Source: a virus
IMG/VR virus record: IMGVR_UViG_3300033143_005517
Location: 1 to 34,225 of that record
Reading direction: 5' to 3' (one strand)
Length of the DNA: 34,225 bases
A program made the position numbers and the translations under genes. This document shows, piece by piece, positions 1 to 7,777 of this stretch. The number at the start of each line of letters is the position of its first letter. Position 1 is the stretch's first letter. Under the pieces are notes generated by a model, which was not told the DNA's origin, ran no database searches, and worked only from the letters and a program-made list of their open reading frames with translations.

Positions 1-126
1 TTTCAAGATTTGTTCTTGTGGGTTAAGACTCTATTTGGGTGGGTTGTGACTAATTATTTTGATTTGACCGATTTCTGGCAACCAGATGACAACCTGGGGG
101 GAAGGTTTGACAGTAAAAGGGACTAG
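1..126 (+). CDS. C-terminal end of an unknown protein (partial)
   Basis: Frame 1 is open from the first base to a TAG at 124-126 and gives 41 residues with a protein-like, aromatic-rich composition (FLWVKTLFGWVV, then TDFWQPDDN). The start lies outside the window. The late promoter at 107-135 is embedded in its last codons, so this gene probably closes the preceding transcription unit. I do not recognise the family. The short length leaves room for it to be chance. Confidence 0.5.
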   Translation, partial: FQDLFLWVKTLFGWVVTNYFDLTDFWQPDDNLGGRFDSKRD

Positions 127-135
127 AAGTATAAT
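107..135 (+). promoter_or_regulatory. Consensus sigma70 promoter for the holin/packaging/structural block
   Basis: TTGACA (107-112) and TATAAT (130-135) are separated by 17 bp, an exact match to the bacterial housekeeping consensus. Transcription would start near 142 and run into the holin, terminase and capsid genes. It implies that the host's primary sigma factor can read this block without a phage factor. Confidence 0.85.
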
Positions 136-187
136 GAAGACAACAAATGAAGATTACATATTTTATAGATAGATGAAAGTAGGAAAG

Positions 188-222
188 GGGGCGGTCAGCT
201 CTTTGACCGCCCCTGTCAGGGG
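188..222 (+). promoter_or_regulatory. GC-rich hairpin pair in the late leader
   Basis: GGGGCGGTCA (188-197) pairs perfectly with TGACCGCCCC (204-213) around a 6-base loop, a 10-bp stem that stands out in AT-rich DNA. A second small hairpin, CCCC (210-213) with GGGG (219-222), competes for the same C run, so the two exclude each other. No U tract follows directly, so a simple terminator is unlikely. Attenuation, mRNA stabilisation or control of holin translation are possible. A 13-codon ORF with a CAGGGG signal starts at 226 and its stop overlaps the holin start. Confidence 0.55.
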
Positions 223-260
223 AATATGAAAATCTTTATTTGTTTTTTTATAACAAGAAT

Positions 261-719
261 ATGTTAGAAAGTTTATTACCGTTTGTGAAAGCAAATGCGT
301 TAAAGTTATTTGTACTAGTAATTCCAGCAGGATTATTCACTTATACTGCTCAAGATTTTCAGGCGGTTCAACTGCTTTTTATTGTGTTGGGTGTAGATAT
401 ACTTCTTGGAATTGCGCTAGCGATAAAAATGAGGCGATTTAGTTCTCATAGAATGGGGGCTTGTATTCCCCGTATGATTGGCTATATGGTGGCTATTATT
501 CTTTTAACAGTTATTATGAGAATAATTCCAGAAGCAGCCTTTCTTTTTTATTACACTTTAACTTTATTTATCTTCCGTGAAATTTCCAGCCACATTGAAA
601 ACCTTTCTTTGTTAGGAATTAAATTTCCAGATAAAGTAATGAAGTTAATAAATAGTGAATATGAAGATATTGAAAAAGCAAAAAAAAAGTGGATAGAAAA
701 AAATAGAAATAGTTTTTAG
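261..719 (+). CDS. Phage holin, family 4 (TcdE/phi29-type)
   Basis: A membrane protein of about 152 residues with three to four hydrophobic segments, then a charged tail rich in Lys and Glu. The middle matches the family-4 holin pattern: VDILLGIALAIK, then an S-H-R-M segment, then REISSHIENLSLLGIKFPDK, which corresponds to the family's E-x2-SI-x-EN-x3-G-x3-P signature. Holins form membrane lesions that let the endolysin reach peptidoglycan and time lysis. I chose the ATG at 261; a TTG at 240 in the same frame would add seven residues. No good Shine-Dalgarno precedes either, but a 13-codon ORF at 226-267 overlaps the ATG and may couple translation. It is the first full gene after the consensus promoter. 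Confidence 0.8.
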   Translation: MLESLLPFVKANALKLFVLVIPAGLFTYTAQDFQAVQLLFIVLGVDILLGIALAIKMRRFSSHRMGACIPRMIGYMVAIILLTVIMRIIPEAAFLFYYTLTLFIFREISSHIENLSLLGIKFPDKVMKLINSEYEDIEKAKKKWIEKNRNSF

Positions 720-721
720 TT

Positions 722-811
722 ATGGAAATAATAACACTTCTCAAATTATATTATAAAAGTATCAAAGTTCCAGTATTTGAAATTTGGGAAAAGATTAAAA
801 ATAGGTTATAA
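722..811 (+). CDS. Tiny hypothetical ORF (29 aa)
   Basis: An ATG two bases after the holin stop opens 29 codons ending in TAA. The peptide is Lys/Ile/Leu-rich with an amphipathic pattern (FEIWEKIKNRL). The tight spacing suggests translational coupling with the holin. No family is recognised, and it could be chance in AT-rich DNA. Confidence 0.3.
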   Translation: MEIITLLKLYYKSIKVPVFEIWEKIKNRL

Positions 812-828
812 TAAGGAGGATATACAAA

Positions 829-957
829 ATGCTGAAATTGATAGACGGAAAGATAAGGACATGGAATGTCCACGAGAAGAAAACAGTTCAAGCAACGCTT
901 GGCAAGTATTTCAAAGAAGGATTCGGAGAAGCATTAGTTTCAAGCAAGAATAGCTAG
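829..957 (+). CDS. Small hypothetical protein (42 aa) with a perfect Shine-Dalgarno
   Basis: ATAAGGAGG lies 8 bases before the ATG, the strongest ribosome-binding site in the window, which makes this short frame credible. The product begins MLKLIDGKIRTWNV and is basic and soluble, with no membrane segment. It sits between holin and small terminase, where phages often carry short lysis or regulatory peptides, but I do not recognise it. Its last codons lie inside the 5' arm of the hairpin at 926-969, so translation and hairpin folding would interfere. Confidence 0.65.
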   Translation: MLKLIDGKIRTWNVHEKKTVQATLGKYFKEGFGEALVSSKNS

Positions 958-969
958 CTAATGCTTTTC
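926..969 (+). terminator. Possible rho-independent terminator or attenuator before terS
   Basis: GAGAAGCATTAG (926-937) pairs with CTAATGCTTTTC (958-969), 12 bp including one G-U, around a 20-base loop. Pyrimidine-rich sequence with TTTTTT follows at 970-979. The loop contains the stop codon of the 42-aa ORF. It may reduce read-through into terS or protect an mRNA end. The T run is slightly separated from the stem, so strength is uncertain. Confidence 0.45.
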
Positions 970-1019
970 CCTATTTTTTAGGAAATTAGTGAATTAGATT
1001 ATTAGATTATTAATTTATT

Positions 1020-1448
1020 ATGGCAACTAGATTAGACGGAGAAAAAGATAACAGAGGAGGAACAAAACCTGGAGCTGGAAGACCTAAGGGGGCTATTTCG
1101 TTGGAAACAAAAAGGAAACAAGCGTTTGAAAAGTTATTTATTTCAGAAGTAAATAAAAATAAAAAGCCGATTATTGAAGCGTTAATGAAAAAATCAAAAG
1201 AAGGAGATGTTAGGGCTTTGACGGATATTTTAAATAGAATTGTAGGAAAGCCAACAGAGAAACTTGACCTTACTTCAAAAGGAGAACAAATTTTAGTAAA
1301 TGTCGTAAATTATAAGAATGACGGAGATAACAATACCATACCAGTTCAAGCCGAGAAAGCATCAGCTGGAGTTCTTGAAGAGCAAAGCCCGATTCAAGAT
1401 AGCGGTGTTTCACAGACGGGCGGGGAAATCCTCAATGGCTCTAAATGA
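1020..1448 (+). CDS. terS: Terminase small subunit (putative)
   Basis: 142 residues, of which the first ~90 look conserved: a basic Gly-rich N-terminus (GGTKPGAGRPKGAIS, an AT-hook-like G-R-P-K) then a helical segment with DVRALTDILNRIVGKPTE, typical of small-terminase and DUF5681-like proteins. Small terminases bind the packaging site and load the large subunit. Position directly before terL supports the call. The last ~43 residues (from about 1318) overlap terL in another frame and look unstructured. The upstream sequence is A/T-rich without a Shine-Dalgarno. Stop is TGA. Confidence 0.7.
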   Translation: MATRLDGEKDNRGGTKPGAGRPKGAISLETKRKQAFEKLFISEVNKNKKPIIEALMKKSKEGDVRALTDILNRIVGKPTEKLDLTSKGEQILVNVVNYKNDGDNNTIPVQAEKASAGVLEEQSPIQDSGVSQTGGEILNGSK

Positions 1449-2628
1449 GCAGATAAAGAAAGCAGTCACTAATCCTAATATCTATTATTATTTCTTACCG
1501 ACTTATACTTCAGCGAAAAGAGTAATTTGGGATGGCTTAGTTAAAAAGCATGTTCCTTTACAGTTAGTAAAGAAAATGAATGAAAGTGAAGGCAACCTTG
1601 CTATTTATTGGAAGAATGGAAGTATCCAGCGTTTTGTCGGAGCAGAGAATCTTGATAGCCATAGGGGAATTGATGCTATTGATGTGGTATTTGATGAGTA
1701 TTCTGAAATGCATGAAGATATTTGGACAGCAATCGTTCAGCCAGTGCTTAGGGCAAATAAAGGAACGGCAACATTTATTTTTACTCCTAAGGGTAGAAAT
1801 CATTCTTGGAAACTTATACAGCAAGCGAAAGGAAATCCAGAGTGGTGGAGTTCTATAAAAACTGTAGAAGATACTGACGTTATAGATGACGCAGAATTAG
1901 AAGAAGCAAAAAAGACAACGACTGAAGCATTCTTCCAACAAGAATACTATTGTGAATTTCTTGAAGGTGCTGGACAATTCTTCAACGGATTAGATAAAGT
2001 CCTTTGGGATGGCAATTTAGTTCCTAATGATGACAGATATTATCAAATAGGGCTTGATCTTGGCAAGATGAATGATTGGACAGTGCTTACTCCTTGTGAT
2101 AGACATTCTTTCAAAATAGGGAAACAGGATAGATTTAATCAAACTGATTGGGTATTTCAAAAACAAAAGATTGAAGCATATACAAAAAAATATAAACAGC
2201 ATTTACTTTTGATGGATAATACAGGACTTGGTAATCCTATTTACGATGACTTGCACCGAAAGGATGGGATAAATGTTCATCCGTTTAATTTCACAGTAGC
2301 TAGTAGGGAACCATTGCTCAAGAACTTGGCTATAATGATTGAGAATAAGCAAGTAATGATACCGAATGAACCAATTTTCCTTGATGAGATGAGAAGTATG
2401 CAGTATGAGATGTTGAAGAGTGGAAAGGTCAGAGTTCAAGTTCCAAATGGAGTGCATGATGATTGTATAATGTCAGCTGCACTAGCTGTCTGGGAACTAA
2501 AACACAGGATGCCAGTTCCTCAGATAAGGAAAGAAATGCCTAGAGGAGAATTACGCAAAGACGATGAAGGAGTTGAAACTATACGATTTAATTATGAGGA
2601 TTCTGACGATGGGATTATAAACGTTTAA
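1318..2628 (+). CDS. terL: Terminase large subunit
   Basis: 436 residues with both motor domains. The ATPase has Walker A HRRAGKSS (32-39), Walker B VVFDE (D126, E127) and a coupling motif near TPKGRNH. The RNase H-like nuclease has catalytic acidic positions in IGLDLG (D247), LLMDN (D300) and GVHDDC (D381/D382). It packages DNA into the procapsid through the portal and cuts concatemers. The normal N-terminus (KPRKHQLEFL, shortly before Walker A) supports the ATG at 1318, although this overlaps terS by 131 bases in a different frame. No Shine-Dalgarno is evident, so translation may depend on that of terS. Confidence 0.93.
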   Translation: MTEITIPYQFKPRKHQLEFLKSKARFKIAVFHRRAGKSSMALNEQIKKAVTNPNIYYYFLPTYTSAKRVIWDGLVKKHVPLQLVKKMNESEGNLAIYWKNGSIQRFVGAENLDSHRGIDAIDVVFDEYSEMHEDIWTAIVQPVLRANKGTATFIFTPKGRNHSWKLIQQAKGNPEWWSSIKTVEDTDVIDDAELEEAKKTTTEAFFQQEYYCEFLEGAGQFFNGLDKVLWDGNLVPNDDRYYQIGLDLGKMNDWTVLTPCDRHSFKIGKQDRFNQTDWVFQKQKIEAYTKKYKQHLLLMDNTGLGNPIYDDLHRKDGINVHPFNFTVASREPLLKNLAIMIENKQVMIPNEPIFLDEMRSMQYEMLKSGKVRVQVPNGVHDDCIMSAALAVWELKHRMPVPQIRKEMPRGELRKDDEGVETIRFNYEDSDDGIINV

Positions 2629-2638
2629 TTTTAAAAAT

Positions 2639-3070
2639 ATGTTCACATTTCACCACAAATCAACTATTCTGGATATAGAAAAATACGATTGCTTAGCGTT
2701 CGTTAATCCAGAAGAGAATGAAAGCGATATTTTTATTGAGAAGATTTATGTTGACACGACATATCCTGTTCAGTTATTTCTTGTTTCTGCACCTGATTCT
2801 TTTGATGGATACAAAGAGAATGACTTGTCAGAATTAATCAAGAGTAATGTAATAAACAAAAGAGTTCATTCTGGTGCCAAAATGTATGGTCATCCATATG
2901 TTGAAGGGGAATTAGAAACTGTGAAGGAAGTTCTTGTTGACGAGCCAATGAATGTCGTTGAGAATGAAGATAACTATGTGTTGAAACCAGGGAACGCTTT
3001 GATTTTTAGAGTAAAGCCAAAAGCAGTCAATACGGAAGTGAACTTTGCTATAACTTATTTAGAAGAATAA
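2639..3070 (+). CDS. Hypothetical virion protein (143 aa)
   Basis: Unrecognised. The protein is acidic, without membrane segments, and has alternating hydrophobic residues typical of a beta-sandwich; its C-terminus reads NALIFRVKPKAVNTEVNF. It starts after an A/T-only leader 10 bases beyond terL and is followed at 10 bases by a second beta-rich protein. Placement between terminase and portal suggests a head decoration, fibre or connector component, but that rests on context only. Confidence 0.6.
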   Translation: MFTFHHKSTILDIEKYDCLAFVNPEENESDIFIEKIYVDTTYPVQLFLVSAPDSFDGYKENDLSELIKSNVINKRVHSGAKMYGHPYVEGELETVKEVLVDEPMNVVENEDNYVLKPGNALIFRVKPKAVNTEVNFAITYLEE

Positions 3071-3079
3071 TTTGAAACT

Positions 3080-3712
3080 ATGCCAGACACAGACAGACAA
3101 TTACCAGTATTTGTTGTAGATATTCATGGGAATATTGTTCAAGTAGCACTAGCTTCAAACCAAATAGACGGAAGCCAAAAAACTAAAATAACAGATGGAA
3201 CGAATGAGTTGTATATTTGGGACAGTGGTGGTATCACCTCAGTACGGGCTGTTCATTACAGAATCAAAGAATCTAAAGAGTTTTATGCTAATTATTGTTG
3301 GGCAGATATTGCTGATACTAATTCTGTTTATTTTCTTATAAAAGCAGGAGATAAAACTCCTCATGGAAACATAGGAATAATGACTTCAGGAAAAGCAAAC
3401 CTTTTTCTTTATGAAACTCCAACTATAACAGGTGATGGAACTGCTGTAACTCCTTATTGCTTAAATCGTGAAACTGATGCAAGTCCAGATGCAACCTTTT
3501 TCAGAGATCCGACTATTGGTGCTGATGGGACAGAATTGGAATGTGCTCTTCTTGGTGCAGCTGGAAAGTTTTCAGCCGTTGGAGGAGAATTATCAGGAGC
3601 ATACTGGTGGTTTGACCATAACAAAAATTACATAGTCAAAGTTACCAATACATCAGGAGGAGCTATAGATATAGCTATTGGGTATGGCTTCCATGAACAT
3701 CTAGCAGTTTAA
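3080..3712 (+). CDS. Hypothetical virion protein (210 aa)
   Basis: Unrecognised beta-rich protein. The N-terminal part (PVFVVDIHGNIVQVAL) and TDGTNELYIWDSGG resemble short strands of virion surface proteins. The C-terminal half has GAYWWFDHNKNYIVKVTNTSGG, reminiscent of jelly-roll strands that end in an N-T-S-G loop. It may pair with the preceding 143-aa protein as a head appendage. No catalytic motif or signal peptide is visible. Operonic, 10 bases after the previous stop. Confidence 0.6.
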   Translation: MPDTDRQLPVFVVDIHGNIVQVALASNQIDGSQKTKITDGTNELYIWDSGGITSVRAVHYRIKESKEFYANYCWADIADTNSVYFLIKAGDKTPHGNIGIMTSGKANLFLYETPTITGDGTAVTPYCLNRETDASPDATFFRDPTIGADGTELECALLGAAGKFSAVGGELSGAYWWFDHNKNYIVKVTNTSGGAIDIAIGYGFHEHLAV

Positions 3713-3733
3713 TAAAAATTTTAATTTAAGTTT

Positions 3734-5461
3734 ATGAACACAAGGACACTACCTGACGGAGGGCTTTCAAAGAAAATCATTTCACAAAAGGATTTCTTTG
3801 AAAAGAGTTCTCAAAACAGACGACAAAAGTGGCTGGAGTGCTATAAGAATTATAACGCTCATTTAGATAAAGCTAGTAATCCATATTTAGCGAATTTATT
3901 TATTCCTAAAACCCATGAAGCCGTTGAATCTTTGTCGGCATACTTTGCTGGTTCCAATCAGACAATTACCGCAAGACCAGAAGATGGCAAAGATGTGCAA
4001 AGAGCAAGAATAGGTGAAAAGCTCTTAGAATACCAATGGCGTAAAGTTTTACAGGGAAGAAGAAAAGTAGTTAGATGGATAAAACAAGATATATTATTCG
4101 GAAATGGTTTAATGAAGGTAGGTTGGGATTATGATAAAAATTCTCCGTGGATGACAATTGTGAATCTTACAGATGTTTATTTTGACTACTTCACATCAAG
4201 CATTCAGGATTCACCAATAATTCATAAGATTATAAAGTTCAAGGATGATGTTGAAGCTGATGATAAGTATGACCGCAAGGATGTTGCTAAAGCATTGATT
4301 GAAGGAGAAAAGGACACAGAGGAAGAAAAGAGTAATGATGGTGTTGATTTCGGAGCTTATGATGAATCGGGAAGTGTGACTCCTATGGCTGATAATCCAA
4401 ATCCAAAGGTTACTTTGTTTGAATACTGGTCAAATGATGGAGAACTTATAACTTTAGGAAGAACTTCAAATGGCTATGAAATTTTAAGAAGAAATAATAG
4501 CCCATTTAAGGATGAGGACAATAATTATTATAAACCATTCGTTAAGATAAGATGTAAAGATTCAATTCTGGCAAATAGGGCATACGATATTGGAGCGATT
4601 GAACCTACTATTAAAATACAGAAAGCGTTTAATGACGCTGTCAATGAATTCTTTGATAATGTAACTCTGGTAAATAACAAGCAGTGGATCAAGAAACGTG
4701 GAGCTTCAATCAATCCAAATGACTTAATCCGAAAACCTGGTGGTATAATTACTGTAGATGATATCAATACTGACTTAAAATCTGAAGAAGTAAGCGATGT
4801 TAAAGCATCAATCATTGAGATGATAAACTTCTTAGATAATGAATTCCAGCAAGCGTCTATGGTTGTAAATCTGATGAAAGGAGTTCCTGGGGCTGATACA
4901 GCGACCGAAGCAGTTATGGGTCAACAAAATGTCTTCAACCTCTTTGATAGCGTAAATCAGAACATTCAGGAAGGTATGTCAGAACTTGGTCAGATGTTGA
5001 TGGGATTGAATATCAAACATTTAGGCAAAGTATCTTCTCTTCAGATTTTAGACAGCGAAGAGAAACTTGCTTTTGCTGAAATTGATAGAAAGACGATTAA
5101 AGGAAGATATGAGATTAGAGTTGTGGCTGATAGGAAAGCGAATCAGAATCAAGCTATAAGACAAAAACAACTTCTTGATTTCTTAGGTGTTGTTGGTTCA
5201 GACCCAAACGTTATGGGAATGTATCCTCATCTTCCTCAAAAGATTTATAAGAAATGGCTGGAAGAAGCTGGATTTGCAGATGCTGATTGGTTCTTTGATG
5301 AAGATGAAAAGCAAGAAGAAAATATTCCTGTTTCTGAAACGGAAGAAGCGAAGAAAGCCCCAACTGGACCAGCTGCTACTGCTAAGCTGATGACTGGAAG
5401 GACAGAGGAATCAATGCCTTCCAAGATTGTTGAAGGAGCAAATAAACCTCCAACTTTATAA
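3734..5461 (+). CDS. Portal (head-tail connector) protein
   Basis: 575 residues, normal for a portal of the P22/N4-related classes. Typical features are the N-terminal helical region with NPYLANLFIPKTHEAVESL, the segment GNGLMKVGWDYD followed by IVNLTDVYFDYF, and a long helical stem and crown region in the C-terminal half (INFLDNEFQQASM, then GADTATEAVMGQQN). The portal forms the dodecameric ring at one capsid vertex through which TerL pumps DNA. It lies after terL and before scaffold and capsid. The C-terminal ~60 residues are charged and low in complexity. No Shine-Dalgarno at the start. Confidence 0.85.
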   Translation: MNTRTLPDGGLSKKIISQKDFFEKSSQNRRQKWLECYKNYNAHLDKASNPYLANLFIPKTHEAVESLSAYFAGSNQTITARPEDGKDVQRARIGEKLLEYQWRKVLQGRRKVVRWIKQDILFGNGLMKVGWDYDKNSPWMTIVNLTDVYFDYFTSSIQDSPIIHKIIKFKDDVEADDKYDRKDVAKALIEGEKDTEEEKSNDGVDFGAYDESGSVTPMADNPNPKVTLFEYWSNDGELITLGRTSNGYEILRRNNSPFKDEDNNYYKPFVKIRCKDSILANRAYDIGAIEPTIKIQKAFNDAVNEFFDNVTLVNNKQWIKKRGASINPNDLIRKPGGIITVDDINTDLKSEEVSDVKASIIEMINFLDNEFQQASMVVNLMKGVPGADTATEAVMGQQNVFNLFDSVNQNIQEGMSELGQMLMGLNIKHLGKVSSLQILDSEEKLAFAEIDRKTIKGRYEIRVVADRKANQNQAIRQKQLLDFLGVVGSDPNVMGMYPHLPQKIYKKWLEEAGFADADWFFDEDEKQEENIPVSETEEAKKAPTGPAATAKLMTGRTEESMPSKIVEGANKPPTL

Positions 5462-5475
5462 GTTAATATAAATTT

Positions 5476-5661
5476 ATGTCATACGAAATAACAGAAAAGG
5501 GGAAAAAGTTCATTGTCTCAAATCAAAATACTGGAAGAGTCGTAGCTGCTCATAAGACCAAAGCTAAAGCTGTTACTCAAGTGAAAGCGTTATATGCCAG
5601 TGAAGACGGTGAAGCAGATAGAATGGAAGTAGAGATTATAGAGGAAGTTGAAAAAGTTTAA
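5476..5661 (+). CDS. Small hypothetical protein (61 aa)
   Basis: Begins MSYEITEKGKKFIVSNQNTG and contains AHKTKAKAVTQVKALYA, a basic helix like those in small phage proteins carried between portal and capsid genes. The C-terminus is acidic (EVEIIEEVEKV). Function is unknown. A short A/T-rich gap separates it from the portal gene, so it is probably co-transcribed with the head genes. Confidence 0.6.
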   Translation: MSYEITEKGKKFIVSNQNTGRVVAAHKTKAKAVTQVKALYASEDGEADRMEVEIIEEVEKV

Positions 5662-5678
5662 TTTTTAAGAATAACATT

Positions 5679-5966
5679 ATGGAAAAAGATGTTGATAAAA
5701 TAATAGAAGGATATAGAGAAGTCGTTGATAAAGGAAGGCAAATAGAATCATTGCTCAAATCTGGTGGATGGAAATGTTACTTGGAGATTAAAGAAAAGAG
5801 AAAACAAGAGATGATGGATAAGATGTTTAAGTCTGAAATGACTGTTAAGAAACATGAATATAACAGAGGTGCTATAAATTTTACAGAAGATATAGAAAAT
5901 GAATTAAGAGGATATGTTGATGAAGCAAGAGCTGCTTCTAAATCAATTGAAGAATTAGAATATTAA
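5679..5966 (+). CDS. Small helical hypothetical protein (95 aa)
   Basis: Almost entirely charged and helical, with likely coiled-coil segments (VDKIIEGYREVVDKGRQIE; KEKRKQEMMDKMFKSEM) and a conserved-looking SGGWKCYLEIKE stretch. Proteins of this shape are common next to portal genes in phages, but their role is not established. There is no membrane segment or enzymatic motif. It ends about 70 bases before the scaffold gene. Confidence 0.6.
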   Translation: MEKDVDKIIEGYREVVDKGRQIESLLKSGGWKCYLEIKEKRKQEMMDKMFKSEMTVKKHEYNRGAINFTEDIENELRGYVDEARAASKSIEELEY

Positions 5967-5996
5967 ACATGAATATTAGCTTATTAATTGCCTAAC

Positions 5997-6014
5997 CCTT
6001 TTTAACCAAAAAGG
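5997..6014 (+). other. Small stem-loop before the scaffold gene
   Basis: CCTTTTT (5997-6003) pairs with AAAAAGG (6008-6014) around the loop AACC, 20 bases before the scaffold ATG. It is weak because it is AT-rich and has no following T tract. It might set mRNA stability or start-site access for scaffold and capsid. Confidence 0.3.
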
Positions 6015-6034
6015 ACTGGCGTAACATATTAAGT

Positions 6035-6727
6035 ATGAGTGAAGAAAACCAAACTCCTTCAGGCGACACTCTTGAAGATGGGGCTGACAAAATCACTATC
6101 GTTGAAGACAACGGTGGAGACGGAGCGGCTGATGATCAAGGGCAATCAAATAAAGGAACGGCAGGTGAAAAGGAAACACCTGAAATTGACTACAAGAAAA
6201 AGTTTGCTTTTTCTACTTCAGAAGCACAACGGCTTGCTAGTGAAAACAAAATCCTACAAGGTGAAGCAGAGAAATCGCAAGGACGCTACTCCACTTTGGA
6301 AGCAGAAAAAGCTGAAATGGAAAAAAGGTTCGCTGAAGAAGACCCTGAAAAGTTTGATTCTATCAGGACTAAGAAAGAGATTGGCGACCTTAAGCAAAAG
6401 GTGTTATTGCAAGAAGAGAAGGGGGCTGTGGACGATTATTTAGAGTCAAACCCAAAAGCAGCTGCTCATAAAGATTCCTTGAAGCGACTTGGACGAGCTT
6501 TCCCAGACAAATCCTACGAAGACCTATGGAATGAAAACTTCAAACCATTCGTTGGAGAAGGAGATGAATCGGTCGAGGGAAAACAAGCTCAGAAAAAGTT
6601 GCAGCCTGAAAAAGGCGATGGCACGATGTCAGAAATGACATCAGCTGGAATGACCTTGTCAGAATTTAGAAAGCTACCTCTTGCTAAAAGAAAAGCTATC
6701 TTAATGAAGAATGAAGGGAAACTCTAG
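6035..6727 (+). CDS. Capsid scaffolding protein (putative)
   Basis: 230 residues: a very acidic, disordered N-terminus (residues 1-50), a central coiled coil (about 55-110: AQRLASENKILQGEAEKSQ), and a short basic C-terminal helix pair (TLSEFRKLPLAKRKAIL). This layout and position directly before the major capsid gene are those of scaffolds, whose basic C-terminal helices bind capsid subunits during procapsid assembly. No protease gene is apparent nearby, so removal may be by exit rather than cleavage. The ATG follows an A/T-rich leader. Confidence 0.7.
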   Translation: MSEENQTPSGDTLEDGADKITIVEDNGGDGAADDQGQSNKGTAGEKETPEIDYKKKFAFSTSEAQRLASENKILQGEAEKSQGRYSTLEAEKAEMEKRFAEEDPEKFDSIRTKKEIGDLKQKVLLQEEKGAVDDYLESNPKAAAHKDSLKRLGRAFPDKSYEDLWNENFKPFVGEGDESVEGKQAQKKLQPEKGDGTMSEMTSAGMTLSEFRKLPLAKRKAILMKNEGKL

Positions 6728-6758
6728 TGTGCTATGTTTATTCACGTAACTGAAATTT

Positions 6759-7673
6759 ATGGCTGTTGGAACTACAACCACTGGCGCAAAAGCCCTCAAA
6801 CAATATTGGCATGATTTCTTTATTGAAAATCTTTACGATACTTTAGCTCTTAAAGGATTAACCCGAAAAGCTATTGTTCCTAAAGGTAATGGTAAAGTTG
6901 TTTGGTGGGTAGGGATTTCGAAAGGAAGCCCAGCTGGTGGTACTCTTAGTGAAGGTGCTGATCCTACTGCTCGTTCTGCAAACGCTACTCGTATTTCTGG
7001 TACTTTAACAGAATACGGAAATCTTCAAAAGAACTCTACATTATACATGGATACTTCTATGGATGGTGTTAAAGAAGCTATTTTGAAAGATTTGGCGATG
7101 GACGCTGCTAAGACCTTGGATGATGCTGTGCTTGCGAAAGCATTAGCGGGTGGAACTGTTATCTTCCCTGGTGGTAAATTACACAGAAGTGGTATTGTTG
7201 AAGCTAACACTGCAACAATCGCTGATGTGCGTAATGCCGTTAGGTTACTTCAACTTTCATCTGTCCCTAGATTCGCTGATGGTTTCTATGTAGGTTTGGT
7301 TCATCCAGACATTGCATATGACCTTCAAAGTGATTCTAAGTGGCAAGATATTGTGAAGTATAGAGACACTGTTAAGTACGATATTCCTGGTGAAGTTGGG
7401 AAGATTTGGGGTGTGCGTTTCGCAATCGCTCCGACTATTCCTGTTTTGGTAAATTCTGGTTCTGCTAATACTGATATTTATAGAACTTTAATCTTTGGTA
7501 AAGATTTTATAGGTCAATCAGAACTTGGTGGATTAGAAATTCATATCAATGAACCAGGTCGTGCTTCTGAGTTAGGTACATTTAATACTTATGGATATAG
7601 ATTTGTTATGTCCTCTGAGGTTCTTAGTGACCAAAAAGGTATTAGGCTCGAAAGCAATGCTACCAAAGCTTAG
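6759..7673 (+). CDS. Major capsid protein, N4-gp56 family
   Basis: 304 residues with the N4-gp56/HK97-fold layout: N-terminal helix (KQYWHDFFIENLYDTLALKG), the strand pair around GKVVWWVGIS, the loop GGTLSEGADPT, a spine-helix region (AILKDLAMDAAKTLDDAV), and a C-terminal A-domain ending GTFNTYGYRFVMSSEVLSDQ. It builds the icosahedral shell on the scaffold. It follows the scaffold by 31 bases. A hairpin after the gene could set its mRNA end. Codon use favours GCT and GGT, as expected for a highly expressed gene. Confidence 0.88.
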   Translation: MAVGTTTTGAKALKQYWHDFFIENLYDTLALKGLTRKAIVPKGNGKVVWWVGISKGSPAGGTLSEGADPTARSANATRISGTLTEYGNLQKNSTLYMDTSMDGVKEAILKDLAMDAAKTLDDAVLAKALAGGTVIFPGGKLHRSGIVEANTATIADVRNAVRLLQLSSVPRFADGFYVGLVHPDIAYDLQSDSKWQDIVKYRDTVKYDIPGEVGKIWGVRFAIAPTIPVLVNSGSANTDIYRTLIFGKDFIGQSELGGLEIHINEPGRASELGTFNTYGYRFVMSSEVLSDQKGIRLESNATKA

Positions 7674-7721
7674 ACTGCTTGGAGTGTGATAAATACTCTT
7701 TTAATCAATTTATCAGGTTCA

Positions 7722-7765
7722 GGGGACGACCTCAAAGTCCCCCTTATGAAATCTCTTTATTATTT
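7722..7765 (+). terminator. Hairpin after the major capsid gene, possible weak terminator
   Basis: GGGGAC (7722-7727) pairs with GTCCCC (7737-7742) around a 9-base loop, followed a few bases on by a T-rich stretch (CTCTTTATTATTTT). It lies in the only long gap between the capsid gene and the carbohydrate cassette, so it could limit transcription of the cassette or stabilise the capsid mRNA. The T run is imperfect. Confidence 0.45.
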
Positions 7766-7777
7766 TAAAAAGAAAAA

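Noticed and set aside
1580-1858. Alternate-frame ORF inside terL
   Set aside because: It lies wholly inside a well-supported gene and has no recognisable features.
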